From positions 1,243,566 through 1,307,565 of the forward strand of contig MNCI01006151.1 of the NCBI GenBank assembly GCA_015680685.1: a stretch of 64,000 bases of DNA, read 5' to 3'. The notes beneath the pieces were generated by a model. That model did not search any database. It was not told the DNA's origin and saw only the letters and a program-made list of their open reading frames with translations. Within the stretch, counting starts at the first letter, position 1. Each line of letters opens with the position of its first letter. This DNA is from Gnetum montanum (lineage: Eukaryota > Streptophyta > Gnetopsida > Gnetales > Gnetaceae). The position numbers were made by a program, and so were the translations under genes. Of this stretch, positions 12,040 to 24,240 are shown one piece after another.

Positions 12040-12440
12040 AACTCATGCTATTTTTTACTAGATAAAGGCTGGAAAAATTCCTCCAAAAATATTTGATCTA
12101 GCAAGTCCACTTATCTTTCTACAAATTGCTAGAAAAAATCCATGCAAGGCTCTTCTTCACTCTGGTTCTGAAGTTAACCTCATCTCTCATGATATATACA
12201 AACCATGAAACCTACCACCTCTTAAGAAGGGAAAAATTTGTTTAGAATTAGCAGATTAGTTGATTATGGTCCCTTTGGAATTAGTAGAGGACATTGTGAC
12301 CATAGTTTGCGAGTGGTCCTATCCAATTGATTTTCTAGTAATAAAGGTGAACAACCACAAAAGTGACTTCCCCATCATCATGGGAAGGCTTGGTTAAGCA
12401 TGGTCAATGTGTGAATATTTTTAAGGAACCTATCTCTTGA
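12040..12440 (+). pseudogene. Protease of Athila-like internal region 1
   Basis: Reads PCKALLHSGSEVNLIS, then LELAD, then SDFPIIMGRLG, the order expected of a retropepsin. The catalytic Asp of D(S/T)G is His here (HSG), so the enzyme would be dead even without the TAG stops. Confidence 0.65.
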
Positions 12441-13039
12441 AATATCTAAGGAGAATTAATTAGGAAAAATTGAGAAGAAGCATATTCCATGCATCATGTA
12501 TAGTGACAATAGGTGCAACTGTATGCAAAAGATTTGGTCTATCAAAAGCACATACATTATGACATGCAATCAGTGTGCACAAGAAGTTAATATTTGATGG
12601 TATCTATACATAGTAATCACAAAGTAGGAGGGCAACCCAATGGTTGATAACTGATTCAAATAATAGCCGAATATGCATGGAACCAACTAAGAGTTTAACT
12701 TGTGCATATGTAGAAGGCATGAACAAAATTGAACAACTCCATTCCCAACTCTCTAATGAAGATGATGATAACTATTGGGGAGAGTTGTAGATCCCTGATC
12801 ACTTCAATCAGGAGCCCTTAGAACTAAAAAATTTACTAGTTAGAATGGAATATGAATTTTTAAAGAATAGTAAATTGATCATAATTAATGCGAAACTGCC
12901 AAACTTGCTCCTGAATAAAAAGAAAAGTTGTTAAAATAAATGGTCAATAGCCTTCACTTCACCATATCTAGAACTAATAGGCATCGATCTAAGGATATGG
13001 TAGCACTACATTTACACCAACCTAGCCATGAATCCTAAA

Positions 13040-13770
13040 AGCCAGTCGCAAAGGTGACTAAACCCCAAATTGAAGGAAATCATTAAGGAGGAAATAGAGC
13101 AACTCCTCAAAGAAGGGTTTATCTATCCAATCACGGATAGTAAGTGGGTTAGCCCACTTGTAATTGTATCTAAGGATGGTAAATGGTGGGTTTGCATTGA
13201 CTTTAAGTTGTTAAAAATGGAAAAATTTAAGGATCACTTTCCTTTGTCATTCGTGTATCAGGTATTAGACACCATATCTAGGCATTGTTATTATAGTTTC
13301 TTGGATGGGTATAGTGGCTATAACCAAATCCAAATTGCACCAGAAGACCAAGACAAGATAACATTCATGAGTTCCTAGGGGAATTTTGCATATTTTAAGA
13401 TGCCATTTGGTCTATGCAATGCCCCTGCAACATTTCAACACTTGGTCCTCAGTATCTTTCAACAAAAAATCAGTAGTGGTGTTGAAAGTTTTCATGAATG
13501 ACTTCTCCACCTACGGAGCTACATTTGAGTAAGCCTTGAACCAACTTGAGCAAGTATTAAAGAGATGTGTTGATACAAACCTATGGCTCAATTTGCAAAA
13601 CATCCATCTCATGGTCCAAGAAGTCATTGTGCTAGGGCACTGAATTTCATAGAAAGGGATTGAGGTAGACTCAAAAAAGATAAGGGTCATCCAAAGAATA
13701 ACACACCAACTAGAGAACATCATAGATATTTGGTCATTACTTGGACACACTAGTTACTACTAGTGCTTTA
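13040..13770 (+). pseudogene. Reverse transcriptase, Athila-like
   Basis: The frame at 13070-13378 gives KEEIEQLLKEGFIYPI, WVSPLVIVSKDGKWWVCIDF, FKDHFPL and YYSFLDGYSGYNQIQIAPED, followed after a TAG by MPFGLCNAPATFQ. The catalytic YMDD equivalent reads FMND at about 13490. Later motifs (LKRC...LNLQ, LGH, KGIEVDSKKI) appear across frameshifts. The motifs are diagnostic of Athila-lineage RT. Confidence 0.9.
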
Positions 13771-14300
13771 TTGAGAATTTCTCTAGGATTTCTAAACCAT
13801 TAGTAGAACTTACAAAAAAATATGCACCTTTCATTTAGATCAAGTATTGTGAAAATGCATTCCAATAATTAAAAGAAAAACTCATAAAAGCACCAATTGT
13901 AAGAGCACCTAATTGGTCCAAACCATTCCATATCATGAAAAATGCATCTAACTATGCTTTGGGAGTCGTGCTCATGCAAATGGATGATAAGAAATGTCCA
14001 TATTATATCCATTATGCAAGTTGAAGCATTTTGGCGGCATAGTTAAATTACACCACCATGGAAAAATAATTAATGACAATGGTATATGCACTAGAAAAGT
14101 TTCGACATTATGTGCTAGGTTACAAAGTAATTGTACATATGGACCACAATGCAATTTTCTTCCTTATGAATGAGTCGACAATGAGTCCTCATGTTATACA
14201 GTGGCTTCTGATCTTACAAGAATTTGATATTACTATGATAGATTAAAAAGGGACCAAGAATGTGATCATTGACCATCTTTCTTGCTTAATATGGGATAAC
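13770..14300 (+). pseudogene. RNase H, Athila-like
   Basis: Follows RT. It contains NWSKPFHIMKNASNYALGVV, where the usual Asp of the CDAS motif is Asn, then HYASxSILAA, LEKFRHYVLGYKVIVHMDHN and LQEFDITMID...KGTKNVIIDHLS. The order matches the Athila RNase H and connection. Several TAG stops interrupt it. Confidence 0.85.
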
Positions 14301-14489
14301 AAACAGGAGGAGGGCCCACTCTCTAATTAGTTTTTAGATGAGCTCCTCTTTATTAGAGAAATAAATGAACAAACATTTGAAAAAGTAGTATGGTATAATG
14401 ACATCCTTAGATATCTTCTCACTCAAGAGATGCCACAAGACTAGGATTTCATGAAAAAACAACAATTTATTTATTGAATCAAATACTTC

Positions 14490-15640
14490 ATGGAAATTAA
14501 TGGGCACCTTTACAAGGTGAGTGCTAATGGCCTGATTCGTTAGTATTGCCCTGACAAAGATCAAGTACACATTCTCCAGGATGCTCATAAAGGACCTTGC
14601 AAAGGCCACTATACAAGGAGATGCATGGCCATAAGAATCCTAATGGTAGGATACTATTGGGTCACAATCTTTAGAAATGCCCACTAGTTTGTCAAGTCTT
14701 GTGAATGTTATCAATGTGATGAGGGGATAACTGCTCGTATGAAAGGTCCTCAACAATGGATTCAACCACTAGAACCTTTCAACATATGGCATGTTGAGTT
14801 CATGGATCCCATCACACCCATGTTTAACAAGAAAGCATATATTATAGTAGCAATTGACTATTGCACAAAATGGGTTGAAGTGGCAACCATTATAGACTAC
14901 ACATCATCCATTGCTACTAGATTTATAGAACAACATATTGTTAATATGTTTGGGGTGCCATGTTCACTAATTTTTGATAATGGGACTCATTTCATAGGTG
15001 TCAAAATTTAAAAAATTAATGCAACACTTGGGGGTAAAACATAAATTAACAACACCTTACCACCCCAAGCCAACGATCAAGTATAGGTAACCAACTAGGT
15101 GATTACTAAAATATTAATGTGAATCCTTAGAAAGTATAGGAAGGATTAGAGCACACAATGTTATGATGCTCTCTAGGCTTATCAATTAGCTTGAAAACTT
15201 CCTATTTGATATTCTCCCTATGAGTTAGTGTATGAAAAACTTACAACACTCCTAATTCAATCTAAGCTTTGTACACTCTCAATGGCTTGTGATCTAAACC
15301 TTGACCTAAGTTGAGCATAGAAGGAGAGATTGATCAATCTATATGTACTAGTGGACCTATCTTTAAATGAGGTGAATAAAGCATTCAACAAGTGATGGCA
15401 TGACCTTATAATTAGGAAAGTAAGGTGGCAACTAAGAGATAAGGTCCTTTACTAGAACCCTACACATGTACCTCAAAAGGAAAAATTAAAAACATTGTGG
15501 AAGGGACCTTGTATAATTGATCAAAACTTTCCCTCTGGGGCCATGATAATTTACAAACGTAATAGCCCAAATAAAAAGTAGTTGGTCAATATCTAACAAG
15601 TCAAACCTTTCCTAGAACCAAGATTTACTAATGTAAATAC
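14490..15640 (+). pseudogene. Integrase, Athila-like
   Basis: The HHCC zinc region about 14550-14715 reads HILQDAHKGPCKGH...CECYQCD. The core begins at about 14739 with FNIWHVEFMDPITP, where the first catalytic Asp is Glu. FDNGTHF keeps the second Asp, and the position of the final Glu is a stop (QVxVTN). The C-terminal part (KTSYLIFSL, LWKGPCIIDQ-like segments) runs to about 15640 through many TAG codons. No chromodomain is seen. Confidence 0.85.
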
Positions 15641-16349
15641 CACCTTACCTAATGGACATCCATGTTCTATTTTTTGGATCTCCTCCTTTCAACTAAGTCA
15701 TGGGGGAGATGGCCATTCATGCTAACCATTACCATGGCCTCTTAGTTTTTCTACACTTTTTATTTTTCACATTTTTGATTTTACAAATTTTTTATTTTTA
15801 AATTTTTCTAATTTTATATCATTTTTAGTACATTTAATTTTCTTGATTATTTTACACTTTTCTATATATTTTTTACTTTATTTTATCTCTTTTTTTATTA
15901 AGTGTGATATTTTCTCATTCTTGCTAATAAATTTGCTTTATTTTCACAAGACTTAATGTTGCTATTGTTTTTTATAGATGATGGTTTGTGCTTAATGTGC
16001 AAGTGTTGGTGTCTAGTTTCTATTTTTGAGTTTTGATGTCTAATAACTTTGACATGGTTTATTTTTCATGGGATAGGAAGTAAGTCCACATCATCCACCC
16101 ATGTAATGAACTCTATGGTTTTCCTTATTCTAGGAATTTGAGGTCCCTTTTTCATTAAAGAAACTTTTAATCAATTGGTGACCATGGTAGTTTTGGAATT
16201 GGAAAGGATCCAAAGGTTTGTAAAGGGTGTGACTTCAAGGGGAATCAATAATCTTTGTACTCTTCTTCTTACTTGAGTGCTTGAGTGTTTTTCATAGATT
16301 TCTTACCATTCTCTACCACCCAATGATAAGAAGACAAATAACATCGTTG

Positions 16350-16532
16350 CATGACGTGGTTCCCATCATTCAAAAAAAAATAAGAAAAAAAAAACAACAA
16401 CGATGGGAATTTAAAGCACACCCCTTAAACATAAATAAATTCTTCACATGATGTGGTTCCATTTCAAAAAAGAAAAAAAAGAAAACTAAAAATAATGGGA
16501 ATTCAAGGCACATCCCTGAGATAAATAAAAGG
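16350..16532. repeat. Imperfect tandem duplication of about 90 bp
   Basis: Two adjacent copies share a ATGANGTGGTTCC start, an A-rich stretch with AAAAGAAAA, then ATGGGAATT and AAGCACAC/AGGCACAT. It lies in the untranslated region of internal region 1. Confidence 0.6.
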
Positions 16533-17334
16533 GCTACAAGCACTGTTTATGGGACTCAAATGACATAAACCTATGCCTAAAGGTTCCCACTAACTAAGCC
16601 CCCCTCTCTCGCTTACTTCCTACCTCTCTATCCTCTTTTGGAATGGTGGTTATCTTGTGGGGGTACTCTTCTATCTTAAGTGGGTGGATTAGTCTTAGAG
16701 TGACAATGCAAAGTTACTGAAAGTGGATGGTTTTGGTCTAGACTAAAGATGGAACTTGTTGGGTCATTTTAACCACAAATCCATAAGGGACTTCTTATGA
16801 CTTCAATTTGGAACTCCATTACACCTTCTCTATCATCCATCCATGCTAACATAACTCACCTCACTACCAAGTTATATGTTATGCTCTATGTCTTAGATTG
16901 GCATATTAGGATTCTTGAGTGGATTCTCTTGGTTTGGTCCTTAACTTGTTATGATCATTAAATCAACTATGGGGTCCATAGACTCCTTAGTTGAGGTTAT
17001 GCAAGGGTAAAATGGATATTAGCTTGCTATGGGGAGGACACACTTGCATAGATTTTGGGTTCATTAGTTAAGGTTCCTTACCTTTGACATCATCACAATC
17101 TTATATTTTGTACTTTCCATTGTGTAAACCACTCAATACTCCTTAATCTTTCATTCCATTCATTCATTAAAATAAATTTTTTTCCATTTTTTCCAATTTA
17201 TGAACTTCGCCATACTCTTCTCATTATTTCATACTATTCTTGGTCTTCTAAGCTTTCATTTGATCTAAATTTCATCAAAAAATTCCTTGTATTCTAAAAT
17301 TTTGACCAAAGTCAATGAAAGTCAATGGTAGTCA

Positions 17335-17435
17335 ATAGCTGCATCATGAAGGCATCATCGACGTAGCTGATCCTATTGACAAGGCCCCATCATTGAGGCC
17401 TCATTGACACAATACAAAATTACTATATATACCAT
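17335..17435 (+). promoter_or_regulatory. Putative internal promoter, internal region 1
   Basis: Contains GGCATCATCGACG, TTGACAAGGCC and TTGAGGCCTCATTGA, then TATATATA at 17424-17431. The same motifs occur in the same order in U3 of the LTR at 20994 (GGCTTCATCGATG, TTGACGAGGCC, TGAGGCCTCATCAA, then TATAAATA at 21139). It lies about 450 bp before the post-pol ATG. Promoter activity is inferred. Confidence 0.5.
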
Positions 17436-17887
17436 TTGACACTTTGGAATTTATTGTCATTTGTTCATAACACATGGGGAATTTTTGTAATTTTTTAGAG
17501 CCCACAACCTTCTAAAGCTCATAACTTTTAAACCATTTGTCCAAATCATTACATTTTTCAATCTTTCACTTAACCAAGGTAGGATATTTATCATGGGGGC
17601 TACAAATCCTAAGGTTTCTAATGCAATTTTTGAAAATGTTTTCTAACTCCCCTAAGGGTTAGTAACTTTAATCATACATAAACATCAACTTTTTCCAAGA
17701 TTAACCCTTCCAACAACATTTTGAATGATTTATTAATGATAAGACATAAATAGAAATAATAATTAAGTTGAGTAAATTAGCCATAATCATAGCTTAGCCA
17801 AGTGTAACTACCCTCAAGAGTTGAGGTATCCCAATTATTTTAGGGTTACACAATAATTGCTAATCCATGGTTCTATTATGATTATAG

Positions 17888-20740
17888 ATGGCACCCAAAC
17901 AAAAGCAACTGTAGGAAGGAGAACCCTTGCAACCATGGGAGAAATGACCTAGATCTAGAAGGGCCCAATAGAAATAAGGCCAAAAATAGTAAGAGTTAAC
18001 CCATGCAATGGGATCTCTTCATGAGGAACCAAAAGTGAAATCTATTCAATAGATTCTAGAAGAAGAAGTGCCTACTGAACAATCTCAATGAGGAGAAGTA
18101 CCTAGACCTATGCCTAGGCTTGAGGTCATTCTAACTCAAGCCTACCTAGACATCATCAATTCCCAAGAGCTTCAAAGGTCAAATCTTCAAGAAATAAACT
18201 TTGGGCAGTTTTTGGAGAAAGCTCTAGAAGATGTTAGAACATAATTGTAAACCCCTTCCATGTGGCCAATCATCATGACTAGTGGGGAGTGGTACATGGG
18301 AGAGACCTATCTCTTCTGGAATAGCCAAAGGCCAGGGTCCATTATGAAGATCAAGGACATTCAAGTGTTCTATTTGGTGGATACCATTACATAGGCACTA
18401 GTGTTACCTAACATCAAAACATAGTTGGTAGAAATATCTATAAAAGATGACCTTGAGGTGAAAATGGAGTGGATCCAGTGATGTTACAGGGTGGATTATA
18501 AGGAGTATGGCATACCCACACTAGTGCAGTGAATTTATTTCAAGATTGCAGCATATCACCTCAATCCAATGATGAGGCCAAGTAAGTTAACTACCTTATC
18601 CACTTGTGCATGCATCCCTCTATGTGGGAAATTTCCCATTAACCTTCCATAGATAATCTATTTGGAGATTGAGAGGTATTTCAAGGAGAATGAATGTCGA
18701 AGGAGGACCCTACCCATTACATGACTAATAAGAAAATTTTTTAAAAGGGTAGGTATTCTTTGCTATTCTAATGACACTCTCAGGCATACTTCCTTAGCCT
18801 CAAGGGTAGAAATTGTGAAGGACAAAATGGTAGTAGCCATCCTAGTAGAGGTGTTGTTACCAACACCACCCACTTAGGAGACAACACCAGAGGCCCACAT
18901 AGTCCTTGAGTATTTGTGACAAGTCCAAGAGTAGCTCTTGAGTGAACAAGAATAGCAAGCAAGAACAAGTGGGATGGATCCATCTACATACCAACTAGTA
19001 ATGAGTCACTTTAATGAGGTGGACTAAACAGTTAACCAAATGGAGAGGGGTAGTTCCATTTTCTCTACCCAAAGAACATAACTACTTCAAGGTTAGATCC
19101 CAATGCTTGGGAGGTGATGGTATCACTAGAAACACATCATTTATTCCTATAAATCTCTAGGAATGTCACCACTTTCTCAGTGAGGTTAGAGGAAGGTGAA
19201 GAGACAACTATCTTGGTGATGCAGCACCAAGGGAAAGAAATAGTGGCAAAAGTGGGACCTGAATATGTAGCTAAAGCACTAAATGCACCAGTGGAATCTA
19301 TACCAGATGTATCTGTACTCCAAGATGTGTAGACATTTGTAGGCACAATCAATGGGAAATTGAATGTATCCTAGCATGAACAACTACTGGAACTATTGGT
19401 GGGAATTGGGCATCTAACTCTAGATATCTTTGATCTTCTAGAGAAAATCCGTACAACCTAGTTGAAGCTACTGAATGCAAGGGGAAAATTTATCATCTTG
19501 GAAGGGAAACTAGAAATGGCCTAAGAGTGAAATCAACACTTGGTTTTAGAGGTTGCTAAACTTCGTACCTAACATATAGAGCAAACAATCCTTAGCCCAA
19601 CAATGACAAGAGATAAAGTTATCAAAAAACTTCAAGAAATGATTTTAAAATGTTGAGGAGGAAGCAATAATGACCATTTTAATTTAGTCCATGGTAGAAG
19701 CTAAAACACATTTAATTAAAAATAACTTAAATTATATGCACCAAGAAAATGAGACACTAACTACACAAAATCATCGTCTGCAAAATGTTGATGCTCAAAG
19801 AGATCAAATGCAAGAATTCATTCATCAATAGTAGGAGTAGCTTGGTAGAGTCAGCATTGAATTAAGAAAATTAATCACAAAGAATCAAAATCTATCAATG
19901 GAGGAGGTGCACACCTTGCAACAAAAGTCTACCATCGAAATCACCACTTGGAAGAATGAAGTTCTCAAGTTTCAAAGGCTGAAAAATCACTACAGGGACC
20001 AGGTTGTCTTGTAAAATGAAATTAATGAAAAAGAAATTTAGATGGTAAAGGCTAAAGTTAATGAAGCCTCTAGCAACTCTAGTAAGGAAGAGAGATGTGG
20101 CAACCCATCCTTGATGGGATTAATACCTACAAAAAAGAAGAGATCTGCTTGAAGGAGTTGTAGATCGAAGAAATGATAGAATATATGGAGTTGGCCAATC
20201 TTTGCTATGCAAACCTGGTAATGCTAACAGCTAGATGACCATGGTCAAAATTGAAGAAGTATGTGGTTAGCTTGTATTTGCTTTATGAGGTCAAGTTCAA
20301 ACAACAAAGGCACCAAGCAAAAGCTTTAGACTACTAATGTTGAACTCAAATTCATCAAAGGATGATTCACAAACCAACAATCTATCATTGAGGACCTAGG
20401 CAGATGAATGAATGACTACTAGGAGCTAAAGAACATAGTGTGAGCATTTTACATTGAATAGAAAAAGTTCATTGCCTAGTTTTTTAACATGAAGGAGTTG
20501 TTTCAAGTAATCCCATATCCTTGGGAGGTGCCCATTCCAATCCACATTGGAAAATTTGCATGAATGATGCGTGATCCTAGAAGTAAGAAGGAGAAAATGA
20601 AAGCACTACTGGATTTTTTCTGCCTTACACCTAAAATTGCAGCGGTAGTAGGAAAACCACAACCTCAACCATAGTCAATGCATGAAGTCGGTGAAGCTCC
20701 CTTGAAGCCTCAAGAACCACCACTTCCTGGCACTATTTAA
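17888..20740 (+). pseudogene. Post-pol ORF of Athila-like element, copy 1
   Basis: Reads from ATG at 17888 (MAPKQKQL) to TAA at 20738 (PPLPGTI), roughly 950 codons when stops and frameshifts are ignored. It occupies the env-like position of Athila elements, but I see no signal peptide or clear transmembrane segment. Segments include YMGETYLFWNSQRPGSI and IIYLEIERYFKENE. A Gln/Glu/Lys-rich, coiled-coil-like middle (19400-20400) follows, then a Pro-rich end. The ORF at 26282-29010 matches at both ends (MASKRG, EEPPPLGIT) and in the block WYMGET/WYLGET. Most stops are TAG where Gln is expected. Function unknown. Confidence 0.7.
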
Positions 20741-20979
20741 TCTTCTCCAACAAGCTTCACATCATCAAGAAATGTGTTGTCCAAATTTTTGAAGAGTTGT
20801 GTCATGGTGTTCAATTTTGTATCCTAAACATCATCATTTTTTATAATGTGTTGATCCGTACACCTGGGCACTCCATTTTCTTTGCCAAATTAGTTAAGTT
20901 TGTTTTGTTGAAAGAAAAGTCAATCAATAATCCCATACCTTCCCAATTTTGTAAAATAACTTGAGGAAAAGTTTTCATT

Positions 20980-20993
20980 CAATCATCGAGGTA
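20980..20993 (+). other. Degenerate polypurine tract before LTR
   Basis: AATCATCGAGGTA directly precedes the LTR. The equivalent at 29185-29197 is AGTCATGGGGGTA, so this is a decayed PPT. It identifies the following LTR as the 3' LTR of internal region 1. Confidence 0.5.
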
Positions 20994-21930
20994 TGATGAG
21001 TCATCATTGGTTGGCTTTGTTGATGAGGCTTCATCGATGCAACCAACTGCATTTGACGAGGCCTTGTCCATGAGGCCTCATCAATGCATTTTAAATTGTG
21101 TTGATGATGCCTTGTAAACACGGTGTTTGTCCATTACCTATAAATATGCATCTATCCACCACATTTATGGGAAGTCTAGATTTCAATTGTAGCAAAGCTC
21201 TTGCATTTCACTCCATTCGAAAGTTCCCTGCATGGCTGTAGCAGTTGTCATTGATTGTATGAATCTTTATTCAAGAATTTTTGTACCTTAGCATGATAGT
21301 GTATGCAGCAATAAAGACAAGCTTTCTAATAAACCTTGCAAGACTTTGGATAGATTAGCTCTCTTATTTATACATTTAATGTTTTCAATTATTTGTTAAT
21401 TATTTTCAATTATTTCACAATTATTTCCTAGCAATTAAGTTAATGAGATTTATTAAGCTAGATAGATTAAATGCATAAGTACAACTGGTTCAAGCATAAT
21501 ATGTATTCACTTGGTAATCCCAGTAGCATTATCTCTTGGTATGCTTAGTAGCATAATGTTTGGTCACCCAGCAGAGGATACATGGGTTCAAGATTTTTAT
21601 GAAAAGTGGAAACGTATACTTATGTTAGGATTAGCTTAATAGTAGTTAGTTAATTAATTTAGATTAGTTAATCCAATTCCTTTTACCTACATTTCAAGCA
21701 CCGAAAACATAAAATACAAAATGATAAAAATCAGATGCCTCAGTTACACTTAACCATACCAATGTGCATCACATGTATAATTGCAAGGACAATGATTGAT
21801 CTTAAGTCTAGATTCAATTCCTAAAGGGCTAGTGCACTAGAAATGATAAAGTCCACAAAATTCAACCAAGTTAAGCATGAATGCTTCTTGATTCATATGG
21901 TTGGGCATAGGGGTACCTCGCTACTCGTCA
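20994..21930 (+). mobile_element. Athila-like LTR (between internal regions 1 and 2)
   Basis: Starts TGATGAGTCATCATTGG and ends CTACTCGTCA, with terminal inverted repeat TGATGAG/CTCGTCA. TATAAATA is at 21139-21146. U3 carries GATGAGGCTTCATCGATG and TGAGGCCTCATCAATG palindromic motifs. The end segment GGTTGGGCATAGGGGTACC is shared with the LTRs at 29198 and 62500. A PPT-like tract precedes it and a second gag follows at about 22000, so it serves both neighbours. Confidence 0.8.
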
Positions 21931-21999
21931 TAGGGATTTCTAATGATAATGATCACCCTACAAACACTTAAAGACTACATTCACCTAAGGCAGATAATC

Positions 22000-24240
22000 T
22001 TGGAGGAAATGACATAACTCCTGGACTAGGAAAGGCCTCAAGGACTAAGACCTCCTCAAAACCTAGAAATAATAAATTAAGGGACCCTAAAGAACATAAT
22101 AGAAGCTATAGAAGCTCTTCTAGTTTCTCATCTTTCTCTTTCCCTTCAATGTCTAGCTCTGATGAAGATGAATGTAGGTATGGAGATAAGGCTCTACTAA
22201 AGTGTTGGACTAAAAATTGAAATCGAACCTATGGAAAAAGTCAAAGACATCACCATGAATTTAGACAACATCATCATGATCAAATGAATAGGGATATAAA
22301 TTTTCCTCATAACCTATTTGATGATGATGAATCCTTATTGGCCACTAAGAGCCTAATGCATATCACAGAGGTTGTTACAATATCTTGTAGGAATAACAAA
22401 AAGAGTCATCTACATATGCTTGACATGAATAATATTTCTAAATTTACAAGAGGCTATGATTCAAATCTGCAACATCATTTTCAAGCCTTCCATGATGCTT
22501 GTGCTTTCTATAGAATTGAAAGTGGATGGAAAAAGCTTAGACTCTTTCCTAGGACACTAATCGATAAAACTAAAGTGTGGTATAGATCATTAAGACCAAA
22601 TTCAATCTAACGATGGTTCACAATGCTAGAACAGTTTAATAAGAAATACCAAACCTATGTGAGGGTGTCCAATTTGAGGAGATAGATCCAAGAGTAGAAG
22701 CAAGAAAAACATGAATCCTTGGACATGGCCTTAGATAGATATTATGCCTTACCGAATAGATGTCCAAGCCATGGTTTCTTTGAGGCAAGGAAACTTTTTC
22801 ACATCATAAATGGACTTTGCAATGAAACAAGGGAGACCCTTGGGATGTATGCCCTAGGAAAAATAATATAAGCTCAAAGCCCATTAGATCCAAGAGCTAA
22901 TCGAACGTGTGAAAAAAGCAAAAGGAGAGATATGCAAATGGGAGAATGTCGAGAAATATTAGTGGGATCCAACTCTTCAACCAAAGGAGGTATAGATCTA
23001 TGATAAGGAGAATAAAACCACTCTCGATAAGGTGATTCCATAACAAACCTTACTGATACAAAAGTCCATTGATGAACTTAAAGCAAAGTTTAATAGGATA
23101 TCCAAATAGATATATAAAAATGTTACAATTCTCATTGAGATGGTCAAGGAGAGGATCATGCAAAATAATCAAGGAGATCATAATTAACAAAGGATATAGA
23201 ACAAAGAAACAACTAGGAACACATTTTGGCAAATGGAAAAAATGGCTAAAGAAAGTGAGACTATAGACTCAACCACAGATGAAGATAATGGATGTGACAT
23301 CTACATATATGACCATCCAAAGAGCCATTGCCCAGTCTTGTTACAACTATAGGAGTATTAGGTAGGTACCTTAAATTTGAAGTTTGTACAGAAGCACATG
23401 CTCAAGAGATTTCTCCCCCCACAAGGTAATTATAGATAGCCCCACAACCGATCATACCATCCTAGGGGGACTTGTTACTAGCCTCAACATGGTCATCAAC
23501 CACAATGGTAACAACCATAATTGTGGGGGAGGCCACCACCAAATTAGCCCTATCTATCAAAACCACACAGATATTATGTTCAACACCCTATTTCCCCAAC
23601 TAGTTCTACATCCTCTACTTCTAATCACCACTACCACTCTCTGAGTACCATCAACCCATGACATCTTTTGAAGGATCACCACCTTGTGCCTCTTACCATT
23701 CATCTTACCCTTGATATTCTCATACTCCACCTCATCATATGTCACTACCAACAACATAGGTAGGTTCAACACCCCAACATCAACAAATGAGTGTCATTTG
23801 TATTGCAAATATGCATAAACATGTTGACACAAGTGGGACTCAACTACAACATAGGAAACATCCTTTTTGGAGGAAAGGTTTTTAGTTGAAGCAAACCACA
23901 CATGGACCCATTGCATCATCCAAGCTAGCACAATGTCAATCTAGTACACCATCTTCCTTATCTCAACCACTATCATCTAATCTTACACAAGGACCACCAT
24001 CCATCATTATTCTAATTACAAACCCTAATAATGAATCCCATAGTGTGGGAAGACAAACAAATCCATGCATACCATATCATGATCAAGGGCACAATCATGG
24101 GCTTGACATACATAACATTCACACATCTCATAGTTGGACCTAACATACATGTAACAATCAAGTGTGTAATTAACAATTTTTCTAACCAGCCACAACACCA
24201 CCAACAGACACCCAATGGCTAGGGCATGAATAGTTACAAA
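22000..24240 (+). pseudogene. gag of Athila-like internal region 2
   Basis: A Ser-rich start (22120-22180) is followed by the readable frame at 22284-22610 with HMLDMNNISKFTRGYDSNLQ and KLRLFPRTLIDKTKVWYRSL. It continues through KKYQTYVRVSNLR (22650) and DRYYALPNRCPSHGF. The tail (23380-24220) is rich in His, Asn, Pro and Ser and aligns with the minus-strand gag near 60150-60640. It is frameshifted and interrupted by stops. Confidence 0.75.

Larger units (their letters stand above)
15641..17887 (+). other. Untranslated region between pol and post-pol ORF, internal region 1
   Basis: No gene seen. The contents are in four parts. A PPT-like AGTCATGGGGGAGATGG lies at about 15690, followed by a T-rich stretch to about 15960. 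A block around 16224-16242 with GGGTGTGACTTCAAGGGG is shared with 24690-24710 and, complemented, 53411-53450. A TATA-bearing segment at 17335-17435 resembles the LTR U3. An acceptor-like TTATAG stands just before the ATG at 17888. Confidence 0.6.
9823..20993 (+). mobile_element. Athila-like element, internal region 1 (family 2, with pol)
   Basis: Plus-strand order gag, protease, RT, RNase H, integrase, about 2.2 kb untranslated region, post-pol ORF, then the LTR at 20994. RT, RNase H and integrase align with the Athila lineage (KDHFPLSF, YYSFLDGYSGYNQI, MPFGLCNAPATFQ). All frames are interrupted. The 5' LTR is absent because LTR B lies at the left edge. Confidence 0.85.

Noticed and set aside
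17888-20740. Calling the post-pol ORF a retroviral envelope
   Set aside because: The position suits the env-like ORF of Athila, but no signal peptide, transmembrane segment or fusion motif could be seen, and coiled-coil-like content dominates.
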